Below are positions 35,801 to 48,526 of a DNA stretch of 64,000 nt, piece after piece (the stretch's first letter is position 1; every line of letters starts with the position of its first letter). The DNA is from Triops longicaudatus (taxonomy: Eukaryota > Arthropoda > Branchiopoda > Notostraca > Triopsidae). A program made the translations under genes and the position numbers. The stretch lies in the NCBI GenBank assembly GCA_022885665.1, contig JAGQDJ010000202.1, forward strand, positions 1,426,001-1,490,000. Direction: 5' to 3'. The notes under the pieces are model-generated. The model made no database searches and was not told where the DNA came from. It saw only the letters and a program-made list of their open reading frames with translations.

Positions 35801-37652
35801 GATGGCTGCGTCCAGTTCTTGGCCAGCATAATCCCCACTTTCCAGCAACTCGGCTTCAGAATGCGCTTCGGCGAGTCCTCCCAAACCCGCTAATAGACCA
35901 GAATTTGCTTCCACTCCCACGCAAGGGGGTCGGAACACGGTGATAAGATTCTTCTTGCGGACACATTCCGCCAACTCAGAATACAGTTTCAAAGCAGTAG
36001 GCGGGTCGATGTGAAAAGTGTGTTGGAGAGTTGCCACAAGTTGATCTTTCAGCGAATCAAGAAGAGTCGAGTCACCGTTCTCGCCCATGTAACGGTGTGC
36101 GAAGGCTAGCAAATCTGCAGCACGACCAGAACCTTCTACCACTACGACGGGAACGGGCGGCGAATCGGTGACGTATTCAAGCACCGTACGAATGGTGTTC
36201 ATACCGCCTTCAATCACCAAGCACACAATTGGGATGCTACAGTACGTTCCTGTGACGATAACAATTAAGAAATTTCTTTTAATTGCAATTTAAACACATT
36301 ATAAAAACTGCATTACTACTTAAGCTACAGTAGTGTTTCGCTACAACGAACTGTCTGGTACTGTGGACACGGTCTTCATGTCCCAAGTTACGAACATATG
36401 GAGAAAACGCGTCCGATATAAAAAAAACAGTGTTCCTTCTCCCCAAGGGGTTCGTTATAAGAAGTTTCTAATTAAGAACTTCATGTATGCTCAACTGCAT
36501 TCCCCAGGGATCTAATCGGCGAACACGAAATTATTGAGAGATTCAAAAATAGTTATACAGTCTCGTTAGCGCGATCCTCTTTGAAACACGAGATAGTGTT
36601 CGATAAATTTTAAGTACGCTACATCAGTATTTCACGCTTTTCAGTATGTTTACTTAAACAGGAACCGTATGAATTGTCTACTATAACCGACAAATAGTTA
36701 TAAAACGGTTCATTTTATAGTAAATAGGGTTCTTGTATTTAATAAAATTATATGAAACCAATTACTTGAAGAAAGTCGCTGGCTTGAGATGTATTTCTCC
36801 AACCGACGCCGCAATGCAATCTCCGCCCCGTATCGTCCCACAGTGCCATTGTCCACCAATAAGAAGTACGCATGCCGAGGGTTCAGGACGGCCAACTTGG
36901 ACCGGGGTTGGTCAATTGCCAAGTAAGGAACAGCTACCCCGCCCCCACCACTGGATCCAGCAACGGACGATGCTCCGGGCGTCACGGCCGAGGTCACCAA
37001 CGATGCTCGGTTCTCAACCACGCCCCATGGTGCCACCCCAATGGAAACCACCCTCCCTCCTCGCAACCGTGGTGAACGTTCTGACACCAACGCGTCTCCC
37101 ACGTGTCTCGTGACGCCCGTATTCAACCCACCTGTCAGAAGCCACGCCCCCGTCGTCTTGGCCGCTTTCAACAATCCTTTCCGCAGAACCTTCTTGAGCC
37201 GAGGTGACAGGTCAAAGTTCGCTTTCCCGCCATGGACCGAAATGAGCAACTTTGGCAGCTCCAAGCCCCATTCTCTCGTAAGAAGCGATAACACCAAATC
37301 CGTCCTTGAATCAAACCCTAGCCGGATATACTGCGCCTTGTTCGGATGTGGTCCGCCTAAGAAATCAATCGTCCCATACGCGTCGGTTGGTTTTGCAACT
37401 GTGTGCCTGGAAGGACTCCATATTTCCCCTGCTTTCCCGATCAAATCAACTCCTCTACTTTGATGCGAATGCCACGAAGCCCCGCAAGCGCATCTGATTC
37501 CGATTCGGAGAATTTGCAATTAGTTTTGAAACTCTCCCATTTTAAGTTGTTCCAAAAATAATTTACCTGGAACTTTCCTTCCCGTTAGCAATGAAATAAC
37601 CACACTCGCGCTTTTCAAATACTCTGGGGAGATGTGTTTCCCAAAACTCCAC
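29829..37652 (-). CDS. Trpm: TRPM cation channel, paralog A (5' end incomplete)
   Basis: Transient receptor potential melastatin channel of the plasma membrane. Exons: 37652-37567 (contains EKRECGYF, the TRPM N-terminal signature), 37493-36766, 36249-35418, 35149-34324, 33123-31305 and 30805-29829. They join in one frame (5,268 nt). The N-terminal SLOG-like homology region includes KPTDAYGTIDF and LISVHGGKANF. The six-helix channel lies in the 33123-31305 exon. The pore reads FFQPYFMIYGELFADDIDPPC and is followed by S6 (LLLMANILLLNLLIAVFNS) and the TRP box region (WKYQRF, PPPFIIFSH). A coiled coil follows (ERVRLVQERVESHATKLEDVW). There is no kinase or Nudix domain, so it is TRPM1/3-like in build. 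It diverges head-to-head from paralog B. The true start codon was not found. Confidence 0.9.
33641..33791. mobile_element. hAT-type MITE, degenerate, in TRPM-A intron
   Basis: Inverted ends CGGCCGTAGCCAGG and CCTGGCTACGGGCC, flanked by GTAATATT (33633-33640) and ATAATATT (33792-33799), which match in 7 of 8 bases. Interior is 151 bp in total and non-coding, with G-rich and C-rich blocks. It lies in the intron between the N-terminal and channel exons. Confidence 0.6.
36328..36462. mobile_element. Possible Tigger-like MITE remnant in TRPM-A intron
   Basis: After a TA dinucleotide, CAGTAGTGTTTCGCTACAACG resembles pogo/Tigger termini (CAGT...CGTTATAACGAA). GGTTCGTTATAAG near 36447 could be the opposite arm, but the outer bases of the right end are missing. 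It is a decayed or chance match. Confidence 0.35.
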
Positions 37653-37659
37653 CTGTGTA

Positions 37660-40600
37660 ATGAACAAAAGTAGCGACATTATCAGCTGTTTCCCTCTCAG
37701 ATAATAATAGAAACTTTAGCTCGGTAATCTTACCATCTTTCCCGGTTTCTGATTCCCTACCCTCAGAATTTATTCGAAACACAAAATGTTGCTTGCCAAT
37801 CTTGTCTCTCTGAAATTTTATCGAATGCAAAGGAAATCCCGACTTTTCTTGCTTTTCCGTTTTTACGGATCGCCGTTTGGACGGAGAACAGAACCCGCCA
37901 CTGTCTCACCATGCATCGTCAAATGCCTACAATAGGCACAGGAGGAGTTCTTTAGGCCAGCCAGACTGGAAAACGGTTTGTGATCGGACCACGTACCTAG
38001 TAGAACACGCTGTTAATACATAAGCATACTCACTTACATAGAATCATTGAGATTTAACAATTTCTACTCGGCGTGGCTAGAGCTCGTTGTATCCTGATTA
38101 TCAAATAATAAAGCATATAATTTTTCGTTTATCATCATAAAAACACTAAAGAACACAAAGACGTTTCTTGCGCTATCGCTGCCAGAAGAAAAATCTTAGA
38201 AAAGCTTTCCGGATCTTGAGGCCACCTTATTATTGGCCTTAGGTTTATTCAATTACAAGCGTGTTCTAAATTCGCTTTACTTAAGTTTCATGAGCGACTT
38301 TCACGGTTTCCAAGTTTCGACTTTCACCCACGTTTAGAAGTTCCGATTTATCCCTAACTGAGTTACCAGCTTTTAGGGTAACTCAAGATTTGTATACCTG
38401 TGTGAAAGCTATCAGGGGTGATTTGAACGTATCCAGAGGATCATTTCGGAAACCCCGTCGTAAAAACTCGTTTCTATAGTAAACGCAGTCCCCAATTTTC
38501 TTCCAAAACTTACATCAAGTTGAACACATTTTAGCTACGAACGCATTTATCACGTAGTTAAATCCTTAACGATTTTAGTTTAGTAGAAAAATTAATAAAT
38601 GTGACGATAAATAAACAAAATAACAGTAAAGTCTGTAAAAAAATAGATATAACATACAATGTCAGGCAAATTTACATTAACTCCTTAAAAGCAATACTTA
38701 AGAAAGATCTTTACTTAAGTTACAGTTTCGCGGGAACTGATAAAAATTCGTCCAAAATTATCGTCCAGTCGTGGACGTGGAAAATCCAAGGTGTGTATGA
38801 CACTTGAAGACAATCTTAACGTACAAGCGTTCACACAAACAAGCACTTCGCGACACTTTCATCAATCAAAGTCGAAAGACTGGAGACGATTGCTTCTTGA
38901 CCTACTGCACGCTTCAACCGCCCATCTAAAAATGCCGCTGATTCGGACTCTCTCATGATCGAGGTCAATGCGATCAAAAATGACAAGGTATCAAAACCAC
39001 TGTCTACGTTTGTCTTCTTCTTGGGTCCGTGGGCAGGTTTCTTTTATCATTTTGTAAGAAGAGCAGCAAATACTGGAGAGCCATAGGAATACTCTATTAC
39101 GTGGATTACGATTGTAATGAATAAGGATCACACCGGATCACACCTTCGGCACAGCTTTTTCCTGCTCATTTCGCTTAAAACGGCTTGCCGGTTTACAGGA
39201 AGTTTTACAACATCAATAAGAAGCTTACCCCTAATACAGGATTTAAATATTCTACTTTTTTGTTGCCTAACCGCGTAGGCTTGCGCCTATTGTGGTGAAG
39301 CAGTCGATACAGCAAAAACGATCAGAAAAAGAAAAAAAAATGCTTCACTTCACTTACATCAAATAAATTTTCTACTTGTCAAATACGATTTCAACGTTAG
39401 CGTAGTCTGACTACCATTTCAATATAAATTTTCAGAATTCCCCCCCCCCCTTTTTTTTTCTCGAAATAGACGTTAACGATACGAAACTTGAGACTCCTAG
39501 TTGCTTATACAAAAATAATCATTCACAACGACTTGCCACGTATCTGATTAAACTCCTTTTCAGGGATCTTATTTTCTGGACTCGAGAGAAGAAGGCAAAG
39601 GCCAATATAATCGTGCATGCAGACCAGTAGATAAAAATGTTATATGGACCTATGTTAGTGCATAGTTTTTTTATAATAAAAAAAACTTTCCGAAGTTTAA
39701 GAAACGTCTGTCCTAGAAAAGAATAGGTTATCTGTTTTGGATAAAAGTAATTTTTGTCAACGGCTGACACTGCCGGGACTTTTGCGACACAAAGTATTCG
39801 AAGAATGCAAGATGTAATCGAACATAGTTTTTAAAGATTGTCTTATTGTTTACCAAGCAGTTTATAATCACTTGCAATTTTAACTGTCAATGACCTTAAT
39901 GAACCGACCTTAGCAACTGCTTCGAAATCGTAGTGCGGAAATGCAACACTAAACCATGCTGCCAAGGATTCTTTGGCAGATTAATATTTCGCAACAGACA
40001 TTACACCGTTTCTGCATGCTCTAGAATAGCCTTGAATCAGGAGTTTTTTCTTGAGTTGCTTTCAGATATGTATAAGATCAAATGTGGACAAAGCTTATTA
40101 CACATTTTTCAAGCAAGTTGTTGTATGAGACTTCGTGCGTATTTTTCAATTCTTCGAGAACAGCTAAACATTTTTAAAATAGGTTACGCTTTTTAAAATG
40201 ATTTTTAGAAGCACCGTTGCCCTGAGAGCAATACGTTGACTTGAGAGAATAAAGGCTTTTGCCGGCCAAGGCTTTAAAAAAATCTGTGCATCCAATTTAA
40301 TGATTTCAGGGGCACAATTCAAAGAAAGCGATTATGATAAAGCACGTTTTGCTTTGTTGTTGATATCGCAGACAGTGATAAGGATATGTTTATTTCCTAT
40401 TCTTTCCACGAAATGCAACTATGCAGTCTGAACAAGTTAAAGTTAAATTCAGGATAACCATGTCCCTTGCAAGGGTCCATTGATAAGTAATAATGGCAAA
40501 AAAAATGCTTGGAAGAAATTTTTCAAAGACTGAAAAAGTTCTCAATGTAAAGGTAACACTCTGCGTGGTCGCTGATCTTTCATAATTTTAGTAGAGCTTT

Positions 40601-42835
40601 TGTGTTCTAGAAAGTAGGCGAGTTTCCAACAATAGCTGGCAAATTTAGGTTACGAAGCTTTTGTTAACCCTCGGGGAATTTAACATTCTTGATTACTCGA
40701 CGCAAGGTTAACACTGTCCCATCTTTCCTTGATTACTTTTTATTAGCGTTAAAATTATTAGGTAATCATTAAGAGATAAGTGTGTGGAAATTCCTACCAT
40801 ACCTTCACAGAATGCGACTGCTGTTTTGGAGATACGCTGGTTACACGAACGGAAGGTGAATAGGAAGTTGGTGGTTGCTTTTGCGTGCTTGTTTTCCCCC
40901 ACTTGTGGTCACCACGAGCTAATCAACAAATCGCATGTCAATATCGGGCCAAAATTGACTCACTGGTATTTAGACAGCCTAAGGTATATGCTTTCGAATG
41001 ATGCAAATTTCACTACCCACGCGTCTTTAAATGGTGTATTGGCGTAAAGAGTTGCCCTTGTTGGCGTCCTCCCATGCTTAATCTGTCCGCCAACTCGTAA
41101 ACTTCGTCTGCTTCGATCTGTGATGTCACAGTCCAGCGTTGCCGGGTTATGTTATTGTGCGGTAATTTCAAAAGGTCAAATTGTTTATGGCAGAGAAAGA
41201 CTTAAACAACATAAGAACTAACAAACGCTTTAGCCACGATTTAATAAGTGTTAACGTAAAGATTTTACCTTTCTCTTTACGGCGAAAGAAAAAGAAAAGA
41301 AAGAAATCAGGACGTGGGAAAGACCCACGAACTGTTGCCCTGGTCATTAATATTCATTTTTATTTATGCATCCCGCTACTCCGTGAGCTTATTTCAATAA
41401 TTAAAAATAAAAAATAAATTCTGATTCCTTAACAAGGAAAAAGGTACCTTTTATTATTATTATTTAGTTTTGTTTTCATTTAAAATCCTAAAATCCGGTC
41501 ATTCGAATCCCGATTAATCAGGAACTCGATTTTACAAACTGCGTAGAGGTCTTGCATCCAGGTCCGTACTCAGGATTTCGGTTCGGGAGAGGGATGACTT
41601 TTGAGAATTCGTAAGGGCTTTACCATATGCAATTTTTTATATTTGGCATTTTCCTATCTTCTCTAATACAAGAAGACACTTAAGAGGGTGATTGAACCCC
41701 GCAAAACCCCTTAAATACAGCCTTGCTTGCATCGTTTCGTGATTTCAAGCCATACGATCCTCCAGTCATATATCAAATTAATATATCAAATTTTCCTTCA
41801 TTGCAGGATTCTTTTACAATTCACATTTATGTGTCCATGTAGTTAATTTATTTATTTTAAATTCGTTCTCATCTACTGGTAGTCTACAGTTAATGCACAA
41901 ATATTTATCTGTCGCCTGGGCACCCACAGTTCGGCATAAAAGATCAATTACAAAAAAGTTTGTATTCAATTTAACGTGTTTCAGTGTTTCTTTTTTAATT
42001 CTTATTCGTAATGAGAATTATTCGCTTATATGAACTACCTGGCACTTGCTTTCTTCGGATAACTGGTGATCCCGGATACCTAGCCCATTGAAGCGATGCT
42101 AGGCAACCCAGGGAAAGCTTTGAAAACACACGTGATTACGGGGTCCTTGGGATTAATTGTGACGTACCTCCCTTTTGAACAAGTAAGTGGCCATTAATTA
42201 CATCAGGTGTGTTAGATTTTATATTTACTGCTACAAGTGCGCGTCAATTCTGTTCATGCTTAATGCCCTAATTGTCCTCCTCTGATCTCTATTCATCATT
42301 GTGCGCCGACAAACATCTTTTGAATAAAAAATCAAGACCAACAAAATTTCTATAAAAGTCACAAGACCGGAAGGAAGCACGTGAAATTTTAATCCTGTAT
42401 TGCTAGCCTGGGGACCTTTGACTTGACATAGCCAGGCAGAAAGAAGTGAAAAATTACCCTTAAAATGGTGCAATAGAGCTTTGCCATGTTATTGATCCAC
42501 GTTGAGTCCGAAGGTGTCTAGGTTGCGCCTGACTTAGCTCAGCAGAAGTGTGTGGTATCAGTTTGCATCCTTATGAAACGCTATACTATCCTTTACAGCA
42601 AGCGCAATGAATTGTCTAGCGATAAAAGACCTGAAAAGTTGCAACCTATAGCGTAATTAGAGTTGACCCCTGCCGTCGACGTTTGCGCTTTTATTTCTTT
42701 TGTGCCTTTGTTTTTCGTTTTGGATCGTGCTCTCAATCTCCGTTTGGCATATCAGGCAGTTTTTCTAGAAAGTAGATAAAAGCCATTGTTGCATAACCGA
42801 CGTCATTTTCGCTTTTTTTCTCGTGCGTTTGGAAT
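37660..42835. other. Region between the two divergent TRPM genes
   Basis: About 5 kb with no confident gene. It should hold both TRPM promoters and perhaps non-coding first exons. A frame at 42096-42191 ending in a good donor (GAACAA/GTAAGT) could be a small exon but its phase does not fit the next candidate exon. The frame at 37830-37731 (minus) ends in a donor but also in the wrong phase for the EKRECGYF exon. One hAT-type MITE is listed separately. Confidence 0.4.
41559..41725. mobile_element. hAT-type MITE, 167 bp, with perfect target duplication
   Basis: CTTGCATC occurs at 41551-41558 and again at 41726-41733. The ends CAGGTCCGTACTCAGG and, read inward from the right, CAAGGCTGTATTTAAGG are imperfect inverted repeats of the CA-GG-GTA type common in hAT MITEs. 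No coding capacity. Confidence 0.7.
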
Positions 42836-42840
42836 TTCAG

Positions 42841-43058
42841 AAAGGGTGGTTCCATCCTTGTGTGGTTTGGCCATGGGTTAAATGTGGAGTTGACGATCAC
42901 GTCGGACGGCCGCATTTCATTGTTCGGTGATGTACACGTACCAAGACTAAAAGTAAAATGGGCGGAAGACGTGGATCTGAAACGGTTGGAAGCAGTATTA
43001 CAGCTTTTACGAAACGAGAGTGCTCCAAGTTTATCCCAAGCCACAAAGACACCTCTCG
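42841..43058 (+). other. Candidate exon upstream of TRPM-B, unknown protein segment
   Basis: A 218-bp stretch with a strong acceptor (long pyrimidine run then TTTCAG) and strong donor (CTCG/GTAAGT) is open in one frame and reads like coding sequence (GGSILVWFGHGL, VPRLKVKWAEDVDLKRLEAVL). It joins in phase to an acceptor at 43168, giving a possible alternative N-terminus for TRPM-B. It has no similarity that I can see to the EKRECGYF exon of paralog A or to other TRPM proteins. It might belong to another gene. Confidence 0.35.
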
Positions 43059-43184
43059 GTAAGTTATTTTTACTTCAACTAAAACGTGTTGAATACAAGT
43101 TCTCTTAAGAAATGCTGACATGGTGGTAGCTGAAGCGGAGTTCAGTGCGTGATGCATTACTAAAATAGAGATGTGGGGTTGTAG

Positions 43185-46100
43185 GTGTTCCTGCGGAGCA
43201 GGGTTCTACTCCCATCAAGCGAAAGGAGTGGAGATAAGCAATAAACCTGGTGAGATATGGGGGCCTACCAAGCACACATTGGCTAGTCCAACAGATGCAT
43301 ATGGGACGATTGATTTCTTGGGCGGACCGCATCCCAACAAGGCACAGTATATCAGACTGGGGTTTGATTCAAGGACGGACCTGGTGCTGTCATTGCTAAC
43401 AAGGGAATGGGGCCTGGAACTACCCAAGTTGCTCATTTCGGTTCATGGCGGGAAAGCGAACTTTGACCTCTCACCGCGACTCAAGAAGGTTCTGCGGAAA
43501 GGGTTGCTGAAAGCGGCCAAGACGACGGGGGCGTGGCTTCTTACAGGTGGGTTGAATACGGGCGTCACGAGACACGTGGGTGACGCGTTGGTGTCGGAAC
43601 GCTCACCGAGGTTGCGAGGAGGGAGGGTGGTTTCCATTGGAGTGGCACCATGGGGCGTGGTCGAGAATCGAGGATCGTTGGTGAACTCAGTGGCAGGTAC
43701 AGGAGCAGCGACAACTGGAGGGACACCTGGTGGAGGTGGACCAGGGGCGGTTCCGTATTTGGCGATCGACCAACCCCGTTCTAAATTGGCAGTACTCAAT
43801 CCTCGACACGCCTACTTCCTGCTAGTGGACAACGGTACAGTGGGGAGGTACGGGGCGGAGATTGCGTTACGACGTCGCTTGGAAAAGTACATCTCCAGTC
43901 AGCGGCTGTCATCCAGTGAGTGAAATTTATTCTACCTTAGTGTGCATTGAAATACGTATTAACGAACTGATTTTATCTTAATGAGCTATAAATAGTCTTT
44001 GCTAAATAGATTTTATTAGTGTGATAACTAGGGACAAAATATCTTGAGTAAAATTTGACTTGTTCTTTTACTCTTTGCGACAGGAACGTACTGTAGTATC
44101 CCGATCGTGTGTCTGGTGATCGAAGGAGGTATGAACACCATTCGTACAGTAATCGAGTACGTTACCGATTCGCCCCCGGTACCCGTGGTGGTGGTAGAAG
44201 GTTCTGGTCGGGCTGCTGATTTGCTAGCCTTTGCGCATCGGTATATGGGCGAGAACGGTGACTCGAGTCTCCTCGAATCTCTGAAAGATCAGTTAGTGGC
44301 AACGCTCGAACGCACATTTCACATCGACCAACCTACAGCGCTCAAACTTTTTTCAGAGCTGGTGGAATGCGTCCGCAAAAAGAACCTTATCACCGTGTTC
44401 CGGCTCTCCGGTGCTGGCATGGACGCCGGTTCCGGCTTGCTAGCCAGTTTGGGATGTCCTACGGAGTCCCACACTGAAGCCGAATTGCTCGAACATGGCG
44501 ACTATGCTGGCCAAGAGCTCGATGCAGCCATCTTGTCGGCTCTGTTCCGGTCACGTCACCTATCAGCGCCTGAGCAGTTAAGTTTGGCCTTAGCGTGGAA
44601 CCGAGTCGACATGGCTCGCTCTGAAATCTTCGTCTACGGTCAGGAATGGCCCAACGGTGCATTGGATGAAGCTATGATGGATGCGCTGGTGAAGAACCGT
44701 GTGGAATTCGTCCAACTTCTGCTGGAACAGGGCGTCACCATGGCTAAATTCCTAACAATACCTCGGCTGGAAGAACTGTATAATAGCAAACAAGGACCTG
44801 CCAATACTCTTCGTTATCTTGTCAGGGATGTCAGACCCCATATGCCTAGAGGGTACGATTATACGTTAGTTGACATTGGGCTTGTAATCAACAAACTCAT
44901 GGGCGGCGCATTCCGGTAAGTCTTTCGTTCCCCGAAATAGGTACATACAGAAAATATTCTATTTATTGAGTAAAATGCGTACTATTGAGTATATTTATGA
45001 AACTTTGATATCAGGTCAAATTACACGCGTCGCAAGTTTCGTTTGCTCTACTACCGTACCATGAAACGACGCTTACTGCCTAATCCCAGTCACGCCATTA
45101 TGCGCGTTTATAGCAGTCACGTCTTACGCAGAAACAATTCCACAATTGAAGCCAGTCTTCCAGCAGAGTCGTCAGAAGAGCCTATTTTTCCTATGCCTTT
45201 CAACGAACTCTTTGTAAGTCTGCCTACGGAACAAATGCCCCGTGAAACTAAAACAAAATTTTAAATAACCGAGAAAAAACAAATCAGAAAATAATACAAA
45301 TATGTAATAAAGGAAAATAACTAATGACACTAATTATTTATAATTAATAGTGCTAAACATTTATTAGTTGTACGGCTTCTTGGTTATTAATTGTAATGAT
45401 AATCCACTTTTTAACTGATCATTAATTTAATAAAAATATGTTTACATTAAGGTATGGGCTGTTTTGACAAAAAGAGCAGCCATGGCAGCGTTAATGTGGT
45501 CCCATGGCGAAGAAGCGTTAGCCAAAGCATTGGTTGCGTGCAAGCTATATGGTGCAATGGCCCGCGAAGCAGCTGAAGATGATCTCGAGGTGGAAATATA
45601 CAACGAACTCCGTACCTGTGCCACGGAATTTGAAACCAGAGCCCTCGAGCTGCTTGACTACTGCTACCGGCAGGATGACGACTTGACCGGACAGTTGCTC
45701 ACGTGCCAGTTGACCAATTGGAGTGGCCAAACTTGCTTAGGCTTAGCTTTCGCATGTCAGCACCGTTCTCTGATCGCCCATCCTTGCGCTCAACTCATCT
45801 TGGCAGATTTGTGGATGGGCGGTCTGCGGACGCGACGATCCACCAACCTGAAAGTCCTGCTGTCGCTGTTCTTTCCGCCTCTGATCCTCTACCTCGAATT
45901 CAAATCTAAAGAAGAGCTCCAGCTCATGCCCCAGACGGAAGAAGAACACTTGTTCGAGCTCCAAGAACACCGGCATCGCCAAGAAATACACCTAGCCAGC
46001 TCTTCGGCTGCTTCCTCCAACACAGCGCTTGACGACGACCGAGAAGAATTTGGCATGCTTAGCCACAAAATCAGCATGGATGCCAACGACGAGCACAACC

Positions 46101-48526
46101 ACAGTCACTCCAACCTAAAACGCCTCGATCGCTCCTTTTCTCGCGAATCAGCCAACGGTACTAGCGATACTCACGGCAAAGACCCCGAAGCCAGTCGTCT
46201 CATGGGCCAAGAAGAGTCGTCCAAGTTACCAGACGGCTCCGACTTTGTTCCCAGTGAATCTAAGAAGCGTTCGAAGCAGCTGACCATGAAACAAAAGTTT
46301 TACGAATTTTATACCGCGCCCATTACCAAGTTCTGGGGCCATTCTTTAGCATTTTTAGTCTTTTTGATGATCTACACTTACACAGTCCTCGTCAAACTGC
46401 CTGCGGCGCCGGAATGGAACGAGTATTTCATCATGGCATACATTGCCACCTTTGGAGGCGAGTGCCTGCGGGAAATTGTCGTCTCAGAGCCAGTACTCCT
46501 CCATCAGAAGTTCTTTTTGTGGCTTTCAAGTCGCTGGAATGCCTGTGACGCCCTGGCATTGATCCAGTTTTTCATTGGCGTAGGTTTACGACTGGACCCT
46601 AGTACTTTTTCTACTGGTAGAGTCTTTTACTGCCTCAATATCGTCTTTTGGTACATTCGCATTCTCCGAATTCTTGGAGTCAGTAAGTTCCTGGGTCCTT
46701 TTGTGACCATGATGGGGAAAATGGTGAAGAATATGATTTATTTTATCGTGATTTTGGCCGTGATTCTCATGAGTTACGGAGTCTTCCGTCAATCTCTACT
46801 GTTTCCTAACGAAGAACCTCATTGGCAGTTAGCACGACACATCTTTTTTCAACCTTATTTTATGATCTACGGTGAAGTGTTTGCGGAAGACATCGATCCG
46901 CCCTGTGGGGGAGAGAACGAGGTGGAATGCGTCCCTGGTCGGTTTCTCAATCCATTGCTCATGTCCGCATTCTTGCTCATGGCCAATATTTTGTCCATCA
47001 ATCTCATGATTGCTATGTTCAACTCCATTTTCATCAAAACTAATGCCATTTCCCACCAAGTGTGGCGATTCCAACGATTTTCTGTCGTCATGGAATATGA
47101 GCAAAAACCGACCTTACCACCACCTATTATTATCTTCTCGCACCTTTATTTGTTGTTCAAATGTTGCCGAAGACGAGCGCGAGGCTTACAGGATCATTAC
47201 GACCATGGTTTGAAGCTCTTCCTGGACCCGTACGACCTGGAAAGATTGTACGATTTCGAGGAAGAGTGCATGGAGGGTTTGGCACGTGAAAAGGAAATGC
47301 GTATCGCGCACTCGACCGAAGAACGCGTTCGGTTAGTGCAAGAACGCGTGGAAAGCCACGCCTCTAAGCTTGAAGACGTATGGCAGAAAGAAACCACTCA
47401 AACCTCAGCCCTGCAAGCTCTTGAATTCCGTCTTCTCAGACTTGAAGAAGCGACGGAACAAACTGCCCACATAGTCATGAATCTGCAGCGGTTACTAATC
47501 CCCGAAAGCTCCACCCTCGCCACCGCAAATCCTCCTATGACTGCTAGCGAAATAGAATCTGTCGATAAGACTGATGCTGGAGCTCTGCCACCTATAGCGG
47601 ACTCAACCATCCCGAGGATGCGAATTACGCGATCGAGCAGTGAAGACGTCCGAACGAGTCGACTAGTCGAAAAGAAGTTGGATTTACCTTTGTTAGCACC
47701 AGATGACGTTAGCATGGGACTCCAGCTTGAAGACTGGGCCATGTTGAGACGGTTGTATGCCAGAAGTTCCCGCCCTCGACTGCCTAGTGACGCAAGCCAA
47801 GAGAGTTACTGGGTGGAGTGTCCGAGTCGCTCAAGTCCTGCCGAAGGTGAAGAGGACAATCCACTGACCTTTTCAGCTGCTTTGTCTTCAGAAGAAACCA
47901 ACTCGGTGGGCGGGGAAGCTGCAGACCCAAGTGGAGCTAGAGCCCGTGTTCAGCCACCGGCTCAACCAATCGTGCCCCCAATGATTCAAGTGCTTCCTCC
48001 GTCTCCACCGAAGAAAGCCACCCTTCAGCAAACGAAAGAGTACTCGAGTTTCGGCGACTCACCTGTGCGAACCAATTTCCTGTGCTTGAGAACCCCTCAG
48101 CACCATCATCTCCCTCGTCCTCGTCCGTTCTCTGACTCCAGCTTTGAGATGGACTTGCTACAGCTCGAAAGCGAGGTCTTGCGAGACGCCGAGGGTCAAG
48201 ATTACTTTCTGATGGAAGAGGTCATCGCCCGGCGTCTACGGCGGGATTCCGAGAACCTGGACGCGTCACTGGAGGATTTGAACGCGGGACCGTTGCCCTC
48301 GCCTATAGCTTCCCCCGTTGCACCAAGCGCGCGTCTGCGTAACCGGGGCTCGCCCTCCCGCTCTGCCACTGTGCGTTCGTCTTTCCCCGGCGTCGGACAT
48401 GCCCCGGGTCTTTCCGTCGTCACCACTCAATCCTGTCCGAACAGTACCACCCACGGACGCTTGACAAGATCCAACAGGCACACAGATGAACAAGAGGAGA
48501 TCCAGTCTGCTGTGGGAACTCTTTAA
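43185..48526 (+). CDS. Trpm: TRPM cation channel, paralog B (5' end incomplete)
   Basis: Exons 43185-43915, 44084-44915, 45015-45213 and 45452-48526 join in frame (4,837 nt with a leading partial codon, about 1,611 residues). The first four boundaries and phases equal those of paralog A, but the last 3.1 kb is a single exon where A has three introns' worth of interruption. SLOG-type N-terminal region as in A; channel helices from about 46310; pore FFQPYFMIYGEVFAEDIDPPC; S6 LLMANILSINLMIAMFNS; TRP region WRFQRF and PPPIIIFSH; coiled coil ERVRLVQERVESHASKLEDVW; long Ser/Pro-rich tail; no kinase or Nudix domain. A shared motif near the end (EGQDY, RRDSENLxASLEDL) shows that the tails are also homologous. 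The exon carrying the N-terminal signature was not found. Confidence 0.9.

Noticed and set aside
40784..41047. Missing first TRPM-B exon (frame with EIRWLHERK and Cys/His residues)
   Set aside because: Similarity to the EKRECGYF exon of TRPM-A is too weak, and the best donor puts the wrong frame into the next exon.
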